From Xestospongia bergquistia (Eukaryota; Porifera; Demospongiae; Haplosclerida; Petrosiidae): a stretch of 64,000 nucleotides of DNA. Location of the stretch: positions 10,795,501 through 10,859,500 of the forward strand of contig OZ014411.1 of NCBI GenBank assembly GCA_963965975.1, given 5' to 3'. A program made the position numbers and the translations under genes. Position 1 is the first letter of the stretch, and every line of letters begins with the position of its first letter. Positions 25,346 through 36,364 of the stretch are shown piece after piece. The notes beneath the pieces are model-generated. The model was given only the letters and a program-made list of their open reading frames with translations, was not told where the DNA came from and did no database searches.

Positions 25346-27201
25346 GTCAATTCACACTCAGAAGTCGCAGGAAGTTAGCTTAGTGAAAATTACGTTATTG
25401 GAATGTTGTGTATTAAATTATTGCGGGTAGAAGTAAAGCACGTGTCACTCATTTTCCCGGGATACCGCGCCATTTTTTTTGCTGTTTCTTGCCCATTTTC
25501 TTCAGTAATGCCTAAAGGAGAGCGAATAAATAGTACTGTCAAGAAGATAATATATAATGTATACAACTACTTTGAGAACGAAAGTAAAAAGCGTAAAGGA
25601 AGTGTTATGAAATTGGGGAAGAAGACGGCTGAAGCCACTGGGTATTGTAAGCGAACTGTTGAAAGAGTTATTGCAGAAAAGAGCAGATTAGATGGAACAG
25701 AACTTACTTCACCAGCAAAGCGATATAAGAAGAGTAGGAAACGTATAATTGTAGATGATTTTGATTGTGATGCCATTCGACGAACAGTTCATGAGTTTTA
25801 TACCAGGAAAGAGTTTCCAACGTTAGATAAGTTGTTGCAGATCTTGAAAGAGAAGGACCTATTCCTTGGTGGATGCATAACCTTGTGGAAGTTACTTAAA
25901 AAGATTAGATTTAGATATAAGAAGGTAAATGATAAGCGTTATGTGTATGAGCAGCCTAAAATATTACTTCAACGGCATCAGTATTTAAGAAGAATGAGAA
26001 GAAATAGAAGAGAGAATAGACCTGTGGTATATTTAGATGAGACATGGGCAAATTCACATAGTAGTCATGAGAGATTGTGGGTAGAGTCTGATGATAGGGT
26101 CCAAGGTGGCACAAAGGGAGGCATTCGTAAACCATCTGGGAAAGGGACTAGGATCATTATATTGCATGCAGGAAGTGAGAATGGATGGATAGATGGAGCA
26201 GATTTAGTCTTTCAAAGCAAGAAGGCAACAGGAGACTACCATGATGAAATGAACTCAAATAATTTTGAAGAATGGTTTCACGATAAGTTGTTAAGTAATA
26301 TAAAGAATAATTCCCTGATTATAATGGACAATGCATCATATCACAGTAGACGTATTGAGAAAGTTCCAACAAGCAATACAAGAAAGAGTGAAATGCAAGA
26401 CTGGCTAACGAGCCATGGTATCGAATATCCAGAACGCGCACTTAAACACGAATTATTATCTTTAATTAAGTTAAGTAATCCTAAGCCTAAGTATGTAATT
26501 GATGAAATGGCAAAAACTGCTGGACATGAGGTAGTACGTATTCCACCATACCATTGTGAATTGAATCCAATTGAGCTATGTTGGTCGCAAGTGAAGAGAT
26601 ACATCAAGGAGCACAACAAAGAGTTTACATTGACTGCCGTGAAGCGCTTAACATATGAAGGATTTAATAAAGTAGGAACTGATGAATGGAAGAAGAATAT
26701 AGAGCATGTTAAAAAAAAAGCTGAGGACTATTATTGGGAAGCAGATAATTTACAAGAAGATATGGTAATAGGAGAATTCACGATACATATAGATGAAGAT
26801 GACAGTGATTCAGATGATGAAGGAAACATGACCAATGATTCTTTGAGTAGTGAAAGCAGTGATGATAATTGAGCATTAATATATATTTTAGAGCATTTTA
26901 GCAAGCACTGTATAAAATAATTTTTTTGTCACTTAATTTTGTAATTATTTCCTAATGTACTTAGGTGGCACTTAACAGCCACTTATTTCAATTGCTGTCT
27001 GCATGCCTGGTGGTCATAGGTATGCCTATTCTTTAGTATGGAGTAGTTAAAAATACTATGACCGTAAGTTTTATTAAAAAGGAAGTTATATAGGCGTGTG
27101 CGGCATTTCACGAGGTTTAAAATGGTTCTTGTCTCGTGTCTCTAGCGTGCGTGGATCGGAAGTTACAAGCAAACGTATGCGACTTCTCAAAGTGAATTGA
27201 C
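25346..27201 (+). mobile_element. IS630/Tc1/mariner-group transposon with TIRs, apparently complete
   Basis: The left terminus GTCAATTCACACTCAGAAGT (25346 on) and the inverted right terminus (27178-27201, reading inward GTCAATTCACTTTGAGAAGT) match over about 24 bp with a few differences. TATA lies immediately outside both ends, consistent with a TA or TATA target duplication. The element is 1,856 bp and holds one long uninterrupted transposase gene. Intact ends and an intact frame suggest recent activity. It lies within a decayed MULE fragment. Confidence 0.8.
25508..26872 (+). CDS. DDE transposase, IS630/Tc1/mariner-related
   Basis: Start chosen at the second Met (MPKGERINSTVKKI, 454 residues); the frame is open back to 25403, but that extension is hydrophobic and looks untranslated. 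The N-terminal 100 residues are basic with a helix-turn-helix-like segment (KTAEATGYCKRTVERVI). The catalytic triad is Asp in VVYLDETWAN (residue 177 from this start), Asp in LIIMDNASYH (274) and Glu in ELNPIELCW (356). The second Asp and the Glu are 81 residues apart, far from the DD34 spacing of mariner and Tc1 and close to the DD82E spacing I recall for the group called Sailor. The C-terminus is acidic and serine-rich. No stops or frameshifts. It cuts and rejoins DNA at the element's inverted ends. Confidence 0.85.
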   Translation: MPKGERINSTVKKIIYNVYNYFENESKKRKGSVMKLGKKTAEATGYCKRTVERVIAEKSRLDGTELTSPAKRYKKSRKRIIVDDFDCDAIRRTVHEFYTRKEFPTLDKLLQILKEKDLFLGGCITLWKLLKKIRFRYKKVNDKRYVYEQPKILLQRHQYLRRMRRNRRENRPVVYLDETWANSHSSHERLWVESDDRVQGGTKGGIRKPSGKGTRIIILHAGSENGWIDGADLVFQSKKATGDYHDEMNSNNFEEWFHDKLLSNIKNNSLIIMDNASYHSRRIEKVPTSNTRKSEMQDWLTSHGIEYPERALKHELLSLIKLSNPKPKYVIDEMAKTAGHEVVRIPPYHCELNPIELCWSQVKRYIKEHNKEFTLTAVKRLTYEGFNKVGTDEWKKNIEHVKKKAEDYYWEADNLQEDMVIGEFTIHIDEDDSDSDDEGNMTNDSLSSESSDDN

Positions 27202-27206
27202 TATAG

Positions 27207-28734
27207 TGATGATCAAAACCTGAAATGCCAGATAATCACAAGGTGAAGAGCTACTACAATTAGACACTGTGTTGATTTATTTGATTTTTAGATACACTTT
27301 TCAGATTAGATATCTAATTACAATCAATTCATTATCACTCAGTTATCTATCACCTGTTAGATATTCTGGGACATTTCCAAAGCCATGTGGTTGATCTATC
27401 TAAAGTGTGAAATTCTTACTCCACCCATTGGCTTTTAATGAAACACTCAACACAAACAAAAATTATTACTTAAAACAAGAGCTCATGAGTGAAGGAGCAT
27501 AAAACTCCCATTACATTTGTATTCTAACCATTGTCAAAACATGGATTATTCCATATAAGGAAAACACACTTACATAGCATAAGTACTGTTAAGTATGTGA
27601 CAGAGCAATGAACATTATTACAATCAGCAATGCCAGGTAAAACGAAGAAACTAAGAAGTTATGTACATCGAAAAATGTTTAAAAGAATTGGACTTTGAGG
27701 TTATGGAGGCTTTTGTCATTAAAGAGGTGGAAACAGTTGAACAATATATATCTCTTTATTCAACAAGACTATAAAGACTAATCTCAAGCTAGGGAAGCTG
27801 CTGGAGTTCTTACGGAGAACATTCTACCAGCTTTTTGCATTTATTACAAATGTTATGGTCGTTTCCTTGCAGTGACTTCATGTCCACATAGAACACCAGG
27901 ACATTTTGGAGTTACCTCAGTGAGTCTTCTAGCTTGGACAGGAGTGCTCTGGTCTTAGCTGTTGTTTCAGTGTTAATTTTTATCTATTTAAAGTGCACCT
28001 AACAAAGAGGTTAGTCCACAAAATACAAAACACTTAGAACATATGTCCATATATGGACATATGTTCTAAGCCTTGATTCGACAACAGTTAGTTAAGGGAG
28101 TTTGACACACCTTCGCGTCGATATGCTCCTGCTTAAAACTAACCTTAGTTTCTGAAGTTAGGTCAGAATCAAAGTAAATACTTTTTGTGTTTTCAAAAAT
28201 TTCGCCTTCTATGTAGAATACACATCATATATTAGATCATGTACTTAATTATGTGTGCATTACCTTTGGTTTAGGGAGCATAAATTATGTCTGCGCTAGT
28301 ATCAGAGTCTATGAAACACAGGGAGACTAAAACAATGACAGCATACTAAGGTGAGCACAGTCTATTAATTTCAAATAATAATAGATGCCTGTAGAAGCAG
28401 TGACTAGTTACAGCCTTCTTCTACTACAATATACCGGGATTGATAAAGTATATTTCAATTGCTCACTTATTTCATAATCCTGTCATCTTTCTGACATATC
28501 TTTACTCTAAGGAAGAACTATTTTGTCGTGTAGCACACAGGAGCTAGCACCAACCATAAATATTTTGACTTGTAAAATCTAATCCAACAGCACGTGGACT
28601 GCTATATCACATGACTAATAGTTATTGCAAATAAGTTTTGCTATATCCAAAAGAACAGGAAATAAGAGAAATATTATTAATAAAAATTAATTAGTACACA
28701 AATTTCTGAATAATTTTAATGCATTTAATATTAC
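27207..28734. other. Intergenic DNA without recognised genes
   Basis: Nothing coding could be supported. The only distinct structure is the perfect palindrome at 28033-28070, listed separately. Short open frames here match no family I know. Confidence 0.4.
28033..28070. repeat. Perfect 38-bp palindrome
   Basis: CTTAGAACATATGTCCATA is followed directly by its exact reverse complement, with no spacer. It could form a cruciform or hairpin. No longer inverted repeat surrounds it. It may be the remains of a terminal-repeat element. Confidence 0.8.
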
Positions 28735-29260
28735 CCATATGTGACAGTTGTATCCACTGGACATAGTTAAGGATAACACATGGTAGCCACTGGTATTCAC
28801 TGGTGACCACTAGTACTGTACATGTTAACTGCCTACACTCAAGGGTACCAACTGGTAACCGCTGAGTATGTGCGCAGCTACTTGGTCTCCATATTACTGA
28901 TATCGTATATATTAACTGCTTGATCCTATTGGTATTCAATGGGAGTAGGTGAACAGATACCAAACTATTATTTTATATTCAGTAGATATGTAATAATATC
29001 AGGTGTTATAGTAACCACTGGTACTATAGCTACAGTCTGCATTATACTGGTATGATACTACATTGTAGCCATTAGTACTGTATTTACTAACTACTGGGTC
29101 TTACTGATATCCAATGGTACTACATGGTACCATTGGTATTCACTAACAACTATGATACTCCACATACTAAACATTGGATTTGCTGCTAGCCACTGATATT
29201 ATATGCTACATGCTGGGTCTTACTGGTATTCAATGTTATTACATGGAATATGATTATATA
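28735..29260. repeat. Degenerate minisatellite
   Basis: Irregular repeats of motifs such as CCACTGGTATTCACTGG, TACTGGTATTCAATGG and ACATGGTACC on a loose 20-60 bp period. Copies are too diverged for an exact unit. A short reading frame across it is a by-product. Confidence 0.5.
28943..29009 (+). repeat. Dispersed repeat, copy 2
   Basis: Second copy of the 21912-21978 sequence, embedded in the degenerate minisatellite of 28735-29260. Confidence 0.6.
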
Positions 29261-29580
29261 GACAACATAACTGCCTATAGTATGTGAAATTGAAGTACAA
29301 AATGTTAAATAAGGGTGAAAAAATTTTATGTCAAAATAATTATGCTATATTTTTAAAAGGTTATTGTATAAATGAAGATGGTTCACTATTCAACATTGAA
29401 GACCATACAAGTTAGAAGTAAGTTGTGCAAGAGATTTGATGGAGGAGTGAGATATTAGTAAGTTGAGCTGAAGACTTGGTAGAGGAGGTGGTAATGGTAC
29501 AATGGGTTGAAAGCTTGATTAAGTATGAAGAAATAGAGGGTGGGGGTTGTTTTGTAATGTGGAAAGTGTGGATGTTTAGA

Positions 29581-29690
29581 TGGAAAAGGACAGATGGAAT
29601 AAGCATAATTATATTGCATCATGGGAAGTTTCTTGTGTGGGATGCTACTTGCCCAGACACTTTGTCTCACTTCTATTGCAGCTTAGTTCC
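29581..29690 (+). pseudogene. Fragment of a retroelement-associated ORF
   Basis: The plus strand encodes RTDGISIIILHHGKFLVWDA followed by TCPDTLSH. The pattern (R)PDG, hydrophobic run, GK.LVWD, T..DTL is one I recall from the C-terminal part of reverse-transcriptase-like proteins common in invertebrate genomes. Only this small block is recognisable. Confidence 0.35.
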
Positions 29691-30120
29691 CAATAGTACT
29701 TGTGTATTGATACCAAGACAAAAGAGAGGAAATGACAAAATATAGCAGTTTATATGTAAACCATTTCTGTACACTAGTTGCTATAAGACCTCAGGGGTTA
29801 TTAGACCTAAGTTTGACCTAAAAGTTGTATAATTATTTACTGAAGCAATTATTATTACTAGTTAGTTATGTGGAAAGAGTCTATGAATTCACAATATAAT
29901 GTAAAATAATTGGTTAAACACATTGATTTCAATAGACAGAATGTAAAAACCATAAACATGTACATGAATATATATACTAACATAATGTAACAGACTTCAC
30001 TCAACACTTCACCTTGTTGATTGTACTACTGAATGTCCTGTTAATCAGTATTTGTCCTACTGAATGACTTGTTAAGTAGTGTATGTGTGTTAATTAGATC
30101 TTGTCATATTTACTTTGCAC

Positions 30121-30270
30121 TTCTTTGTTATGTGGTTACCTTACTTTGTCTATTGTACTTTACTCTATTTAAGTTCAGTATTTTGTTATTTATGATATGC
30201 TTTCTGTTAAGTTAAAGCTGAGAACACGATACTGTCTGTTGGTACAGTTGCATTACAATGATAATAATAC
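30121..30270 (+). repeat. Direct repeat, copy 1 (flanks the fibrinogen-like gene)
   Basis: About 150 bp containing TTATGTGGTTACCTTACTTT, a TCTATTTAAGTTC TATA-like stretch, and CTGTCTGTTGGTACAGTT. Copy 2 is at 32586-32745 in the same orientation, about 2.46 kb away. Similarity runs past the GTTGGTACA point, so these do not look like simple LTRs. Confidence 0.65.
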
Positions 30271-31204
30271 TCTTGTTTACTTGACTACATTTTACCTGTA
30301 CATTTATACATGATCTATTAATGTTTTTGCGTCTTCTTTTTATAGATAACTGAATATTCTGAAGAAAATCATATGACAAGTGGAATTTTAGCAACTTCTT
30401 GTGGACCATCATTTTTTCCAAATTTACCACCGAGTAATGCTAATGCTTTAGTTAAATTTTTAACTGACAATTGTAATGATTTATTTATTTGATATTACAA
30501 ATGATATTAATGATCCTCTTTTTACTTCTCAATAATATATAAAGTTGATTTTACTAAAACTGTGAATACAATATTCTCTCAATTATTATTTTAATGTTAT
30601 AGTACTTTTAAAAAAAATATTAAAGGCTTTAAAAACAAAGTTATTACTGTACAACTATAGTGTCATATTATGGATATTGTAATCTTTGGTATGGTATGTT
30701 CTATGTGTAACATAAATACATTTGACAAAAATTTAGTCTAGCATAATGTTAACTGGAAAACAAAATAGGAACTCAAACAATGAAGTTAATGAGAGGAAAT
30801 GAAACAATGAAATGTTGTTATAGGTTCATATACTCAATGCTATCACAAATGTCAGGCATGGATAAAGATAATAAGTGTTTTCATGTCATATTTATACATA
30901 ATATTGTTCTATATATAATTCTCTTCAACATTTTTGATGTTGTAGTGCAAATTAACAAGATTAGTTTTTTCTAAAGAACTACATTAAACTTATTTATTGT
31001 ACAGTTGTTTCTGTGGATTATAAATTTGTCTAAAACTGGAAAGTTAATAGAAACTAACAAAGTGACGTTTTAGGCGTGTCAGCCACGCCCATTTCAAGTT
31101 TCCGTCTATTCGAGGAAATTCGGTATTACTAATTGATAATTATAATTATTCTGTAAGTGTGTAAATTATGCGGCAATTTCAGTAAAATGTGTATGTGTAG
31201 GTTA
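30271..31204. other. Intergenic DNA, 3' flank of the fibrinogen-like gene
   Basis: No coding sequence supported. On the minus strand an AATAAA (30993-30998) lies about 210 nt past the stop codon of the gene at 31205-32242 and could be its polyadenylation signal. Confidence 0.3.
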
Positions 31205-32242
31205 TTATTTGATGTAAAGTTCAATAAGGTCAAGAGGAGTACCTCGAACATATGTCAGATGATAATAAATCCAACCACATGTGGTCAATTCAATGTCTTC
31301 ACTAACTGTTTCATTTAATGTCTTCACAAACCATGGCATCTTAGAAGATATGCAACAGGTAGCCTCAAGTCCAGGACAGTCCTGACCATCCCAAAGGGGA
31401 TCATTGGCATATAAAAAGTCACCACTTTCACCCACGCTACGTCCTGATTCACAATAATAATCATTACCAACAAATGGTATATAATGATTCTGATATTGAC
31501 TGCCATTATTACAGGGACAATTGTATGATTCTGTTCCTTGTTCATAATTGCCACCAGCATAAGTCCAAATATGTTTACGAGGATTATTACTGTAGGTAAG
31601 AGTCACTCCATATGTTTGTATTTGAGGATCAAAACAGTTGTATAAGTTGCATTGAAAACCATTAGGATATCCATACTGGTATCCTCTAACACGACCACAC
31701 ACCTTTGTATAGTTGACATCAAAAGTAGGAAAGAAGGTAGAGTTGCAACCAAAATTATAGTAATATTCATAATTTATCCAACAAAGTAAACTACTACTAT
31801 TAGTGATGTTGTTATATTCTTCTAGTCCAGGAGGACAGGATGCCCCAGGCTCACTCATGTTAACAAATGCTACTCTTGTCCAGCCTCCCTCTCCATCACA
31901 GTTACTACCCTCCATATCACAATACGCTTCAACTAAATTATCATTGACTGTTATGTTGTAATAGCCAGAGGGAGCATCTGGATCTGACTGTAGTATGTCA
32001 TAACAAGTTTTGAATCCAAAACACCATTTTGGTATAGTATCTGGACATACTACATAACCAGTGCGACCATTATCTTTAGTGACGTGAATAATATCTCCTT
32101 TGTTTGATGGTGAACAGCACAACCCTTCATAAACATTGAATGACCTTCGCCCAAAACTGTTGCAATCAGTCATACAATGAGAGGAACATTCCACAGCAAA
32201 ACATGTTAAAATAATCACGACAAGAAAGAGCATACAACACAT
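31205..32242 (-). CDS. Secreted fibrinogen-like domain protein
   Basis: A single uninterrupted frame of 345 residues. The N-terminus (MCCMLFLVVIILTCFAVECS) is a signal peptide. The mature protein is Cys-rich with many N-glycosylation motifs (NIT, NMS, NNIT, NST, NYT, NGS, NET). Residues 80-125 carry the N-terminal hallmark of fibrinogen C-terminal-like domains: CYDIL, SGYYNI, YCDMEG and GGWTRVA. The later half of a standard fibrinogen domain is not apparent, so this is a shortened subfamily; similar proteins are, from memory, numerous in sponges. Likely extracellular, possibly lectin-like or matrix. No intron is visible, and the gene sits between direct repeats at 30121 and 32586. A TA-rich stretch at 32310-32326 lies about 70 bp upstream of the start codon. 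Confidence 0.85.
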   Translation of the reverse strand: MCCMLFLVVIILTCFAVECSSHCMTDCNSFGRRSFNVYEGLCCSPSNKGDIIHVTKDNGRTGYVVCPDTIPKWCFGFKTCYDILQSDPDAPSGYYNITVNDNLVEAYCDMEGSNCDGEGGWTRVAFVNMSEPGASCPPGLEEYNNITNSSSLLCWINYEYYYNFGCNSTFFPTFDVNYTKVCGRVRGYQYGYPNGFQCNLYNCFDPQIQTYGVTLTYSNNPRKHIWTYAGGNYEQGTESYNCPCNNGSQYQNHYIPFVGNDYYCESGRSVGESGDFLYANDPLWDGQDCPGLEATCCISSKMPWFVKTLNETVSEDIELTTCGWIYYHLTYVRGTPLDLIELYIK

Positions 32243-32309
32243 GATTACTCAATCTGAATCAGCAGATTGATGTCAGCACTGATCATACATAGATAGCTCG
32301 CACAGTAAG

Positions 32310-32326
32310 TATATATATATATATAT
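32310..32326 (-). promoter_or_regulatory. TA tract, possible TATA element
   Basis: A pure (TA)n run 68-84 bp upstream of the start codon at 32242. It may act as a TATA box for the fibrinogen-like gene or may simply be a microsatellite. Confidence 0.25.
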
Positions 32327-32585
32327 GCAGGGGAGTTATGGATTAAACAAAGAAATAGTTACACAAATAAATTGACAATAATTACTATGGAATGTCGCTA
32401 TAATACATTCTGTAGTAACATGAAGACTATCACATAGTCATGTAGTATGAAGTGAATTCAGCCACTGTCTACTGACCACCTCAAGAGGGAACTAACATTT
32501 ACACTAAACAATTTGATATATCATTGCAAATCACAATAATATCATTAGTAGTTGACGAATGTTAGTAGTCAGAGACCTATTGTAT

Positions 32586-32745
32586 TCTTTGTTATGTGGT
32601 TACCTTACTTTTGTCTATTGTACTTTGGTCTATTTAAGTTCTGTATTTTGTTATTTATGATATGCTTTCTGTTATGTTCTAGCTGAGAACACAATACTGT
32701 CTGTTGGTACAGTTCCATGAATTACAATGATAATAATCTTAGTTT
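32586..32745 (+). repeat. Direct repeat, copy 2 (flanks the fibrinogen-like gene)
   Basis: Second copy of the sequence at 30121-30270, same orientation, with small differences (TTGGTCTATTTAAGTTCTG in place of TACTCTATTTAAGTTCAG, and an extra ATGA near the right end). Confidence 0.65.
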
Positions 32746-34042
32746 AAATCCACCTTTAATTAAACAGGTGTTAAACTTTTGAACATACATGGTGGAAAAA
32801 TTGATACTGAAAGGTAAAAAGTGTGTATGTTTGTGTTTGTGAGTGTGTGTTTGCAAATGTGTGTTTATTTCTTACAAAATTTTATGTTATTGTTGTGTAT
32901 TATTATAGTTGATGATATTTGGTAAGTTTGAGGCAGCTCACATTATCTTTGCAATTTACAGTTTTTTTCAAATGAGGAGTTCTTTTCAGAGACATAACTA
33001 ATATTATTGATATAATTATTATTCTTTTACTTTCTATTTGTTTTAGACAAATTTCGAATTAATGAAATTACAAGAGGAACTTGTAAAAATTAATGATAGC
33101 AGGTACATTTTAGTATCATTATCACTATGACAACAAATAGATAATTGTAATTAAATATAGTTTATGTAACCCTTTTTGCCTAATTAATAGACTGCAATGA
33201 TTTTCTTCGTTATATATTTATGCAGAAGATATTGTGTACACATATTATAGTACTTAATGCTATGTTTTCTATAGAGTATGTCCAATGGGTTAGTTACCAT
33301 TTACTGAAACCACTGCATTTATATATACATTGTCCTAATTTGGTGTTGTCACTTACCTCAAATGTGGACACAATAAAAATATATGTTCTATAACTGGTAC
33401 TTGGTTCTCTGAATAACAATTATCTGAGCAACTCTTGTTGTTATACTTTCTTACTATAGTTGTCATGTATACGGCATATAGTTCTGTTCTGGTTTATGAT
33501 TTTATTTAAATAAAAAATATAGAATTTATTTAATTCTTTGATGATTATATTTATAAGGGAAAAGTAGTCCAATAACTGTTCTACAAGATAATAATATACT
33601 GTGAGAGTATAGAATACATTAAAGAAGGGTTTGCTTAAGCCTCTTTATGGTTAATTATACTACCACTATACTAGGTAGTGGTATATAACACTTAATTCCT
33701 TGATAGCTTCACAATTATATCACATACTATGGTTATGAATCAGTCAGAATTAATAGTCACTAATTAGGCCATCCAAACTAATTATGTGTTTAAGTCAGTG
33801 AGCTAGACTAAATAGAAGTCTTTCTGAGGCATATTTCAACACATTTGTTTAACTAAAACTATGCTTGTTTTAATTTAGCTGATATGACTTGTATAATAAA
33901 GTATACTTTAAATGTCAATCACTCTATTATATAAGAACTACGAGAATCTAATGAATAAAATGATATCAGTTTTGAACTCATGTAGCAACTAGAATAACAA
34001 ACTAACTGTTACTTTGTTAAGTAAATTTAAATAGAGCTCGAG
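32746..34042. other. Intergenic DNA downstream of gene B
   Basis: No gene supported. A plus-strand stretch at 33047-33101 is bounded by AG and GT and would encode a short coiled segment, but no partner exons were found. Confidence 0.3.
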
Positions 34043-34048
34043 TTTATT
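34043..34048 (-). promoter_or_regulatory. Candidate polyadenylation signal of gene B
   Basis: AATAAA on the minus strand, about 150 nt beyond the stop codon at 34200-34202. Confidence 0.3.
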
Positions 34049-34199
34049 GAATGTTCACTTAAAATGACATCATTTTAGATATCAACAATTACAAAATAGC
34101 ATACCTATATAACTCAAAAAAACGTTATTATTTGAGAAAACTAAAACGTACATATAAAAAAGTAGTAATTAATATAAATTGGCCAAAATCAGTGTTTTT

Positions 34200-36364
34200 T
34201 TAATCCCAGTTTAGGCCAGTAAAGTGTACACGAGCTTCTGCAGGTACTTTTATGAAAGCACTCTCTGTAGCTTTAAGTACTACGTGGACAGCAGTCATGA
34301 GAATCTCGGCATTGACTGTCAGCAATCTAGGAGATTCTTTATTTGCTTCAAGATCTGTAAGGTAAGGAAGTACAAACAAGGCAGAGAAGGTACATATACA
34401 ATACTACATATAAAGTACATATAATATTATGCATCTACAGTGTAAATGCAGTATATTTTGTAAATAAAAGGTATATTATGTTAAAATAATATAGCAACAC
34501 TACCATATAACATTTATCATGGGAGACCACCCACTATGCGGAATACAGTTACTCTTTTTAAACATAATATACCAAACAACTGAATATAAATTAATCATAT
34601 AATTTACTTTGACATTTGTGGACTAGCTGTATAACAAACATGACCATTTGTATTTATGTTCTTACATTTTTAGACGAACATAAATTATTTCAAACTGAAC
34701 AAAACTATTGTGATATAGTATTTGTTACTCTCTCAAGTTTAGTATATATTAAGGGGAAATATTGTCTTGGTTAAATAAGTTATATATACTTTTCTTTGTG
34801 AGCTATAGCAACGGTTGACTACTAATAATTATTAATATTAATATTAATTAGTTTATAACTTACCACCTCCTCCTTGTCTTGCATACATATCAACATTAAT
34901 TTTGAATTGTTTGGCAATGTTTGGAATATCAACAAGACATTTTGACAGAGTCTGTAAAGAATATAAAACACTTTGTTAAATGGAAAGAAAAAAAATGGTT
35001 GCTAAAGACTTGGGTGATATAAAAATTACAGATTCACTTAATTCGTGTAAGAAGTGCTAACAAAGTATAACGAACCCTTGCCAGAGTTTCTATAGTGATG
35101 TTAGCTTATTTGTAATGGCCATACTGCCACTGCCACTGCCACTGCAAGAGAACTAACTAAAATACTTAGAATAAAATAAGCTTAAAAATTGTATGAAGAA
35201 GACATCTTTACTTTAAGAAAATGATGCAGGTGGTAGATGATGTTAAAGATTTCAAGACCAGTTCAATTTTAATGGATGTGACAATAATAGTCAGAATACA
35301 ACTAAAGTTTTATAAGATTTCAAATCTTGCGTAACTTGTAGACTTAGTGTAGCTTTTGCAAAACTTACTGTATCAGTAGTCTTATGACAGCAAGATTTTC
35401 TTCTAGATATACCTACTTACTGTTATAACTATTGATAAAGAAGGCTGTCAAGGTACATAAAATTTACAATAACTTCAAAACGAAACATTTTAAAGAAAAT
35501 TCCAAGTTGATATTGTAGAAAAATTGTATTTTCTATCCATAGTTATTTTAATTGTTTTGTTGGAACAAGTGTTTGTTCCATCTTTTCTGTGCTTTTTGAA
35601 AGGTCTTTCCTAAATTTCAAGCTTTGTCGTCCATTGACAGCATTTTATTTGGAACAACTCGTTAGCGCTTTATTTTTGTCATATTTCTTTGTCAAGTTTT
35701 GTAGCTGTAGACACAGTTGTTGCCAAGTTAATGCAATTAAAACTTTTTTTTGTCAGCTTACAGACATACAGAGAGACAGACGGACAAACACACAAACCAA
35801 ATACTGTAACCCTTGCCGATTCATTGATCTGTACTGGTGAGTGTTAATTACAATCTTATTTGCTACACATACACATCAAAATATACTTTATGTACAAATA
35901 TTTTGTTGTGAAACTCTTTGTTACTCACACTTTTCAGTTTTTCATCTGTACAGAGCTCAGCAACTTTTGTAGCTATTTTAACAACCTTGTTACTGTCTTC
36001 AACAATAACATTAGCTGCTTCAATAAAGTCTTTAGAACTGACACAACTCTCTTCACCTCTATAAAATAAAATTTATTATAATTATTGTAAAACTGAATGT
36101 AATACATTAGTACAATACTCAGGGTAGATTCAATGTTAAATTACACACAATTAACAATAGGTATAAATGTTTGCATTTGTGATATTTAGTTCTATAAACA
36201 TTAAATAAACTATAAACTGAAGCACATATTTTACCCTATAACACTTACTGGGTAAATTTGGACAAATGCATCATCTGTCTGGACATGTGTTTAGTAACTA
36301 TTATCATATCATTATCATTCTCCTCCCATTGTTTAGCTTGTTTATAAAGATGATAAGCGGCAAA
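34200..36364 (-). CDS. Gene B exons for the vinculin/alpha-catenin-type tail
   Basis: Exons 36249-36364, 35929-36058, 34864-34951 and 34200-34354 give the last 162 residues, starting FAAYHLYKQAKQWEENDND and ending ATESAFIKV ... VHFTGLNWD and stop. The landmarks match the vinculin tail in order: QW..NDNDMI, VAELCTD, IPNIAKQFKI, then the AESAFIKV-like helix and a short aromatic C-terminal arm. Exon lengths equal those of gene A (116 and 88 nt) except 130 instead of 133 nt. The tail bundle in vinculin binds F-actin and PIP2. No vinculin head or other alpha-catenin bundles are encoded. Confidence 0.82.

Noticed and set aside
30121..32745. LTR retrotransposon with the two 150-bp repeats as LTRs
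   Set aside because: The repeats share sequence beyond the TG...CA boundaries, there is no primer-binding site or pol between them, and the enclosed gene is a host-type secreted protein in the opposite direction.
33047..33101. Possible plus-strand mini-exon bounded by AG and GT
   Set aside because: Joining to the nearest upstream ATG-donor candidate (near 32790-32812) gives a stop, and no downstream exon was found.
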